12,872 bases of DNA. Origin: Christensenellaceae bacterium (GTDB lineage Bacteria; Bacillota; Clostridia; Christensenellales; SZUA-584). Positions 8,664 to 12,872 of this stretch are shown in pieces. A program made the position numbers and the translations under genes. Under the pieces are notes generated by a model. The model saw only the letters and a program-made list of their open reading frames with translations, was not told where the DNA came from and made no database searches. Every line of letters begins with the position of its first letter. Within the stretch, counting starts at the first letter, position 1. The stretch is taken from assembly GCA_012719815.1 (NCBI GenBank), contig JAAXZP010000171.1, positions 1 through 12,872 of the forward strand, written 5' to 3'.

Positions 8664-8951
8664 TTATTCCCCCAGTACGAAGGTGGTGCTTTCCATGCCG
8701 TGGAAGTGATTGCGCACAGTGTAGGTGTTGCCCGTGTAATAATGGTAGTGCTTATAGCGCGCGTCGTCGACGTACGTCGGGGGCTGTGTGACGATGGAAA
8801 AGCCGTGCGAATGTCCATCCGTTGTTGTCGTTTCTCCGGCGATGATGTGGGTATGGCCCGGCGTTTCCGGGCTGGCTGACGAGACGCCGGAGAAAAGGTG
8901 CAGGTGCCCGTCCACGTACACGGTGACGCCCCTGAACTGGTGCGTATGCAA
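8664..8951 (-). CDS. YmaF-like His-rich repeat protein
   Basis: A 95-residue protein made almost entirely of short units carrying HxH: HTHQFRG, GHLHLFSG, GHTHIIAG, GHSHGFS, KHYHYYTG and NHFHGM, spaced about 12-22 residues apart. This is the pattern of YmaF-family proteins (Bacillus YmaF), whose function is unknown. The paired histidines suggest binding of a divalent metal such as Zn, Ni or Cu, but this is inference. The start is a TTG at 8951 with AAGGAG ten bases upstream on the - strand; no in-frame ATG starts before the first HxH unit. There is no signal peptide or membrane helix. It is transcribed alone; I see no clear terminator after it. Confidence 0.75.
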   Translation of the reverse strand: MHTHQFRGVTVYVDGHLHLFSGVSSASPETPGHTHIIAGETTTTDGHSHGFSIVTQPPTYVDDARYKHYHYYTGNTYTVRNHFHGMESTTFVLGE

Positions 8952-8998
8952 GACCGATCAACTCCTTCGGGATTAGCATATGCAGCGCGGGAGGCAAG

Positions 8999-9048
8999 TT
9001 GTTCCAAAACGTCCGGCGTGATATAATTCCCACGTTATTTGCAATAAC
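8999..9048 (+). promoter_or_regulatory. Candidate promoter with a palindromic operator at the start site
   Basis: TTGTTC (8999-9004), 17 bp, TATAAT (9022-9027) forms a plausible + strand promoter. Its predicted start lies at the edge of a perfect inverted repeat, GTTATT-TGC-AATAAC (9034-9048), well placed for a repressor. The same element also lies upstream of the - strand YmaF-like gene, so it could serve both directions. Confidence 0.4.
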
Positions 9049-9120
9049 AGCAAGGAGTGCGCTGAAAACACCGGGGGGTGCGTTGTAGGCTGGCAGAATC
9101 GGCGCGAGCAGAGCAGGTGC

Positions 9121-9151
9121 TTGATTCACCGCATGGACAGTGCGATATAAT
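9121..9151 (+). promoter_or_regulatory. Possible promoter of the SdpI-family gene
   Basis: TATAAT at 9146-9151 is a perfect -10. The nearest -35-like hexamer, TTGATT (9121-9126), is 19 bp away, longer than ideal. It lies 23 nt before the gene, leaving room for the GGAGGG ribosome site. Confidence 0.45.
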
Positions 9152-9174
9152 TTTTAATGGAGGGTTGAGCAGGT

Positions 9175-9543
9175 ATGGCCCTGTTTTTCTGGATAATAGA
9201 CTTGCTGATCCCGGTGATTATCACGGGCATCGGGTTGCTGTTCACATATAAGCCGCCGCGCCGCATCAACATTTTCTACGGCTATCGCACCGCCCGCTCG
9301 ATGGCGTCACAGGAGGCCTGGGACACGGCGCATTCTCTCTACGGACGCATAATGCTGCACGCGGGGCCGCCGCTCGTTGCGTTCGTGGTGCTCGCCAAAC
9401 TGCTCATTCCGCTACCGCCTGAGGAATTGAGCCTTGTTCTGCTGTCCTTCTCATTCGTCGCGCTAATCGTGACCATTCCAGTGGTGGAGAAGCGGCTCAA
9501 GATGATGGAGGAAGGGAAACAAGCTGCTCGACGTCATGGATGA
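9175..9543 (+). CDS. SdpI-family integral membrane protein
   Basis: A 122-residue membrane protein with three predicted helices (about residues 5-24, 58-79 and 84-103). Between the first two is the family signature NIFYGYRTARSMASQEAWDTA, that is N-x-x-x-GYRT-x-x-SM-x-S-x-EAW-x-x-A. This matches the SdpI C-terminal region family, named for the Bacillus immunity protein to the SdpC toxin; most short relatives are of unknown role. No toxin gene is beside it, so an immunity role here is not supported. TGGAGGG at 9158-9164 serves the ATG at 9175. It is transcribed alone. The C-terminus is basic and presumably cytoplasmic (EKRLKMMEEGKQAARRHG). Confidence 0.85.
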   Translation: MALFFWIIDLLIPVIITGIGLLFTYKPPRRINIFYGYRTARSMASQEAWDTAHSLYGRIMLHAGPPLVAFVVLAKLLIPLPPEELSLVLLSFSFVALIVTIPVVEKRLKMMEEGKQAARRHG

Positions 9544-9856
9544 GTGCTCGCAGGATGCGGCTCCCGCTAACATTTAGGAATGATGAAGCGGCGAATTGTG
9601 TTTTCCACCAGGTGCTGGGGGCATGGGCTGCGGCGCGACCGCGTGACGCGATGTCTTGCCCACCCTAGAGAAAACCAGTGCGCCAGAAGCTTGATTTCTA
9701 TGCCCGGTTCTTTTAGATACCGTATCAACATCCCGGCGACAGAAAACATTAAGAGTATGGCCCATGGCAGTATTTGTTGCGGTTATGTCAAATCCATGGG
9801 CGCGCGCGTAATACTTAAAGGGAGTATAGCGGAAAGCAACAGGCAAACGGGTATTT
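9544..9856. other. 313-base stretch without a convincing gene
   Basis: Open frames exist here on both strands (+ 9580-9888, - 9574-9846), but neither has a ribosome site, a recognisable domain or membrane pattern, and both translate to Arg/Pro/His-rich sequence typical of noncoding high-G+C DNA. CCATGG occurs twice (about 9761 and 9794). I see no terminator for the SdpI-family gene and no RNA gene. Confidence 0.4.
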
Positions 9857-9886
9857 TTGTGCCTTTTTCCGGAAATATGGTATACT
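9857..9886 (+). promoter_or_regulatory. Extended -10 promoter of the U32 operon
   Basis: TGGTATACT (9878-9886) is an extended -10; TTGTGC at 9857-9862 lies 18 bp upstream. Transcription would begin at about 9892-9894, on top of the first in-frame ATG (9894), which affects the choice of start for the next gene. Confidence 0.65.
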
Positions 9887-9923
9887 GATTCATATGAGTG
9901 TGCAGAAAGACGACATACGCCGA

Positions 9924-12191
9924 ATGACGATAGAGCTTCTTTCCCCGGCGGGCAATATGAAAGCGCTGGAGCAGGCGGTGAGAGCCGGCGCCGACGCGGT
10001 ATACCTGGGCGGCCTGAGCTTCGGCGCGCGGGCGTTTGCGCCCAACTTTTCGTATGAGGAGATGGAGCAGGCCATCGCTTACGCCCATACGTACGGGGTT
10101 AAAGTTTACGTCACAGTCAATACGCTGATTTACCAGCGCGAAAAGGAAGCGTGCATCAAGCACATTGCCCGGGTGTGCGAGCTGGGCGCGGACGCGCTCA
10201 TCATGCAGGATGTGGGCATGGTGGACCAGGTGAGGCAGCGCTGGCCGGATATGCCCATCCATGCTTCCACGCAGATGCACAACCACAATGACGCAGCGCT
10301 GGAATACGTCCGTTCGCTGGGCGCAGTGCGCGCGGTGCTCGCGCGGGAGATGACGCTGGAGCAGATAAGGTCGCTGCGCAGCCCCATTGTAAAAGAGGTG
10401 TTTGTGCACGGTGCGCTGTGCATCGGCAGCTCGGGGCAATGCCTGATGAGCGCTCTGACGCTGGACCGAAGCGGCAACCGCGGCGAATGCGCGCAGAGCT
10501 GTCGGATGCGCTACCGGCTGCTGGACGGAGAGGGACGCGCGGTTCCGACACAGGGGCGCTATCTGCTCTCGCCCAAGGATATCGCGGTGCTGGAGGATAT
10601 CGGCGCGCTGCTGGACGCGGGAGTGAGCTGTTTTAAGATTGAAGGTCGCATGAAGTCGCCGGAATACGTGTATCAGGTGACAAAAATATACGCCGGTCTG
10701 CTGCGGGATGCGCGCGAAAGCAGGCCTCTTAAAGCGCAGCCGGAGGACATCGAGGACTTAAAGAAGCTGTTCAACCGCGGCTTCACAAAAGGGCACCTGC
10801 TGGACGAGAAGGGCGACGCTCTGATGAGCATCCGGCGGCCCAACCACGCCGGCGTGCCGCTGGGCAGGGTGCTGTCCGTCGACCGCTTCGGCATCCGCGT
10901 GGAGCTTACGGCGCCGCTTAAGCAGGGCGACGGAATCAAGTTTGAGGGCAGCGACGACGGCTTTTACTGCAACCGCATACTGAAGAACGGATTGCTGATA
11001 GGCAACGCGCAGCCCGGCGACGTGGTGACGCTGGAAGGCAGCGCAAATACCCGGGCGGGGGACAGCGTCGTCAAGACCAGCGACGCCGAACTGATTGCCC
11101 GGCTGTCGGATATGCCCGAGCGCAAGGTGCCGGTCAGCGGACGGCTTCAGGCGCGCGCGGGACAGCCCCTGCTGCTGACGCTTTGGGATGCGGACGGGCA
11201 TACGGCCATAGCCCAGGGCGAGATTGTTGAGGAAAGCCGCACCCGGCCGGCTACAGCGGGCGAACTGCGCGAAGGCGTGGCCAAACTGGGCGGCACGCCG
11301 TATGTGCTGGAGCGTCTGGATGTGGATACCGACGGGCGGGCGTTTGTCGCAAAGAGCGTGATCAACGCGCTGCGGCGCGATGCGGTGCAGCGCCTGACGG
11401 ACATGAGAACGCGGGTGAGACAATTGCGTGCCGCATCGTATACGACGCCGGTACTTTCGATGGAGGAGCTGCCGGAGAGACCGCTGCTGCATGTGCTGGT
11501 CCGCAGCGAAGCGCAGCTGGACGCTGTTAAGGGTATTGCGACGGGCGACATATACACCGAGGACGCGGCGCTGTACGACGCCCGCAAGGCGGACTGCCCG
11601 ACTTTGCGCCTTAAGACGGACCGGCTGGAGTTTTCCCCGCCGCCGATGCAGGGCGAGCGGCTGCTGGTCACGGACCACGGCGGTCTGCATGTCTATCCGG
11701 CGCACAACGATGTGGTGCTGGACTACACCGCCTCCGCGCTGAACGCGGACGCTCTGGCGGTTTATTTCCGGAACCATGTCCGGCGCATCGCACTGTCGCC
11801 CGAGCTGAACGCCGAGCGGACGGCAGAAATGCTGCGGGCGTTTGCCGAAGTGTACGGGCAGCTGCCGCCGGTGGAGGCGCTGGTCTATGCACGGCATGAA
11901 CTGATGGCGCTGCGGCATTGCGTCATCCGCCACGCGCTGGGCGAAGCGGCGTGCGGCCGGTGCCGGCGGGAGAGGTTTTCGCTGCAGGACGACGCGGGGC
12001 GGATATTCCCGGTATTGCCGACGCACCGCTGCGAGAACCGGCTGTTTGAGGGACAGCCCGCCGAAAAGGACGTCAGGCCGCTGATGGATATGGGCGTCCG
12101 CCATTTCCGCGTGGAACTGATGGACGAGGACGCTGCTGAGAGCCGCAGGATTGTCAGCAGATATTGCCGGATGCTGGGGGGAAGCGCATGA
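9924..12191 (+). CDS. U32-family protein with DUF3656, RlhA-like
   Basis: A 755-residue protein of the peptidase U32 family. Relatives with this long layout include E. coli RlhA, which makes 5-hydroxycytidine in 23S rRNA, so an RNA-hydroxylation role is more likely than proteolysis. The N-terminal part starts IELLSPAGN...GADAVYLGG, and the family signature lies at 10395-10442 (EVFVHGALCIGSSGQC), followed by GNRGECAQSCRMRY; these four cysteines are candidate iron-sulfur ligands. The central and C-terminal parts fit the DUF3656 extension, with a second four-cysteine set (codons at 11919, 11952, 11961, 12030). I prefer ATG 9924 because the promoter would start transcription at the ATG at 9894, and because the conserved IELLxPAGN block normally begins right after the start; neither has a strong ribosome site. 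The end overlaps the next start (ATGA). Confidence 0.85.
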   Translation: MTIELLSPAGNMKALEQAVRAGADAVYLGGLSFGARAFAPNFSYEEMEQAIAYAHTYGVKVYVTVNTLIYQREKEACIKHIARVCELGADALIMQDVGMVDQVRQRWPDMPIHASTQMHNHNDAALEYVRSLGAVRAVLAREMTLEQIRSLRSPIVKEVFVHGALCIGSSGQCLMSALTLDRSGNRGECAQSCRMRYRLLDGEGRAVPTQGRYLLSPKDIAVLEDIGALLDAGVSCFKIEGRMKSPEYVYQVTKIYAGLLRDARESRPLKAQPEDIEDLKKLFNRGFTKGHLLDEKGDALMSIRRPNHAGVPLGRVLSVDRFGIRVELTAPLKQGDGIKFEGSDDGFYCNRILKNGLLIGNAQPGDVVTLEGSANTRAGDSVVKTSDAELIARLSDMPERKVPVSGRLQARAGQPLLLTLWDADGHTAIAQGEIVEESRTRPATAGELREGVAKLGGTPYVLERLDVDTDGRAFVAKSVINALRRDAVQRLTDMRTRVRQLRAASYTTPVLSMEELPERPLLHVLVRSEAQLDAVKGIATGDIYTEDAALYDARKADCPTLRLKTDRLEFSPPPMQGERLLVTDHGGLHVYPAHNDVVLDYTASALNADALAVYFRNHVRRIALSPELNAERTAEMLRAFAEVYGQLPPVEALVYARHELMALRHCVIRHALGEAACGRCRRERFSLQDDAGRIFPVLPTHRCENRLFEGQPAEKDVRPLMDMGVRHFRVELMDEDAAESRRIVSRYCRMLGGSA

Positions 12192-12688
12192 TCACCGGAT
12201 TTGCGCCCATCGTGGACGAGGACAGCCGCGTGCTGATACTGGGCTCCATGCCGTCGGAAGCGTCACTGGCCAAGGGCGAGTATTACGGGCATCCGCGCAA
12301 CGCGTTCTGGCCGCTGATAAGCGCCCTGCTCGGCGAGCCGATGCGCAGCAGCTATGCGGCGCGGGTGGACATGCTGCGGCGCAACGGCATCGCGCTGTGG
12401 GATGTGGTGGCGTCGTGCGAGCGGGAAGGCAGCGGCGACGCGGCGATACGCCGTGTGGTCGTCAACGATTTCCCGGCGTTTTACGCGGCGCACCCCAACA
12501 TACGTTATGTTTTCTTCAACGGCGGCAAAGCCTGGGAACTGTATAAAAGGCATGTCGGGTTTGATGAAGGCAGACATGTTTATGAGCGGCTGGGCTCCAC
12601 CAGCCCGGCGCATGCGGTGCCTTTTGAATCGCGGCTTAAGGACTGGCAGCGTCTGATAACGCGTTTGAGAGAGGAAGCTGGAACATGA
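12188..12688 (+). CDS. DNA-deoxyinosine glycosylase (UDG family 6)
   Basis: A 166-residue protein of the uracil-DNA glycosylase superfamily, family 6 (hypoxanthine-DNA glycosylase), which removes deaminated adenine from DNA in base excision repair. Landmarks: GFAPIVDEDSRVLILGSMPS at the start, YYGHPRNAFWPL with N38 at the place of the family's catalytic Asn, IALWDVVASCEREGSGDAAI, FFNGGKAWELY, and the second active-site motif LGSTSPAH. Length and order are normal, so it looks intact. GGGGGGAAGCGC precedes the ATG at 12188, which overlaps the U32 stop as ATGA; an in-frame ATG at 12164 lies inside the U32 gene and is less likely. It is therefore translationally coupled to the RNA-modification gene before it. 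Confidence 0.9.
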   Translation: MITGFAPIVDEDSRVLILGSMPSEASLAKGEYYGHPRNAFWPLISALLGEPMRSSYAARVDMLRRNGIALWDVVASCEREGSGDAAIRRVVVNDFPAFYAAHPNIRYVFFNGGKAWELYKRHVGFDEGRHVYERLGSTSPAHAVPFESRLKDWQRLITRLREEAGT

Positions 12689-12872
12689 ACGAAAAGCAGT
12701 ATGAAAAGCTGTATCAAAAATCGGTGGAACTGTCGGTGAAGGGCGACATCGCGGAGCTGTTCGATATACCGGACTGCGACAGCCACGCGCTGGACTGCCT
12801 GACTAACCCGCGCCGGTACCCGGCTGTGGTACGCCTCGGCTCCTGCAGCTGCGGCGAAAAGGACTGTGAAAA
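12685..12872 (+). CDS. Cys-rich protein, N-terminal part (3' end outside window)
   Basis: A third gene of the U32 operon begins at ATG 12685, again as ATGA overlap with the preceding stop, with GAGGAAG at 12671-12677 as ribosome site. The 62 visible residues start MNEKQYEKLYQKSVELSVKG and contain cysteines in DIPDCDSHALDC, GSCSCGEKDC. The C-x-C...C spacing suggests a metal or iron-sulfur site. I do not recognise the family from this fragment. Confidence 0.75.
   Translation, partial: MNEKQYEKLYQKSVELSVKGDIAELFDIPDCDSHALDCLTNPRRYPAVVRLGSCSCGEKDCE

Noticed and set aside
8562..8879. + strand frame of 105 codons overlapping the YmaF-like gene
   Set aside because: It starts at TTG without a ribosome site and shows no domain; the opposite strand has the regular HxH repeat.
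9175..9543. Toxin-immunity pair suggested by SdpI similarity
   Set aside because: No SdpC-like or other secreted toxin gene lies beside it, and most short SdpI-family proteins are not proven immunity proteins.
9574..9888. Overlapping open frames on both strands between the SdpI-family and U32 genes
   Set aside because: Neither has a ribosome site or recognisable motifs; composition is that of noncoding high-G+C DNA.
10758..12104. Long open frame (448 codons) on the - strand opposite the U32 gene
   Set aside because: An artefact of high G+C coding DNA; the translation is Arg/Gln/His-rich and the + strand carries clear U32 motifs.

Overview
The window looks like chromosomal DNA from a fairly G+C-rich member of the Bacillota, probably Clostridia. 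This rests on strong Shine-Dalgarno sites (AGGAGG type), sigma-A-like promoters, several lipoprotein signal peptides, and families common in clostridia: a DUF2318 lipoprotein, YmaF-like, DUF4064-like and SdpI-family proteins, and a long U32 peptidase. No tRNA, rRNA, CRISPR array or intact mobile element was seen. Genus cannot be named from the sequence alone.

Region 1 (1-5390, + strand) is a metal-handling and signalling block. It holds the 3' part of a CopA-type copper P-type ATPase, a lipoprotein of unknown function translationally coupled to it (GTGA overlap), an OmpR-family response regulator and its HAMP/HisKA histidine kinase (23-nt overlap), and a membrane-anchored DUF2318 protein with five cysteines. 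The gap before the DUF2318 gene holds two CTTCAT hexamers 11 bp apart just upstream of a -10-like box. That is the geometry expected for an OmpR-family regulator, so the adjacent pair may control this gene. A clear terminator ends the block.

Region 2 (about 5400-7100) is visibly more AT-rich and partly decayed. A near-consensus promoter (TTGACA-17-TATACT) precedes a remnant of a Fur-family regulator. Next comes an intact PTPS/QueD-superfamily gene whose usual catalytic Cys position is Ala and which carries a C-terminal zinc ribbon, then a strong terminator. After that is a PepSY lipoprotein broken by a frameshift and a stop codon.

Region 3 (7117-8951, - strand) contains three separate genes: a DUF4064-like membrane protein with a Pro/Gln/Tyr repeat tail and its own terminator, a small ferritin-like protein resembling encapsulin-cargo ferritins and driven by an extended -10 promoter, and a His-rich YmaF-like repeat protein starting at TTG.

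Region 4 (8999-12872, + strand) begins with an SdpI-family membrane protein, then about 310 bases in which I see no gene. It ends with a tight operon: a U32-family protein (RlhA-like, 23S rRNA hydroxylation), a family-6 uracil/hypoxanthine-DNA glycosylase, and the start of a Cys-rich protein cut off by the window edge. Both junctions of that operon are ATGA overlaps. The layout suggests RNA-modification and DNA-repair genes co-translated, with no link to the metal block.
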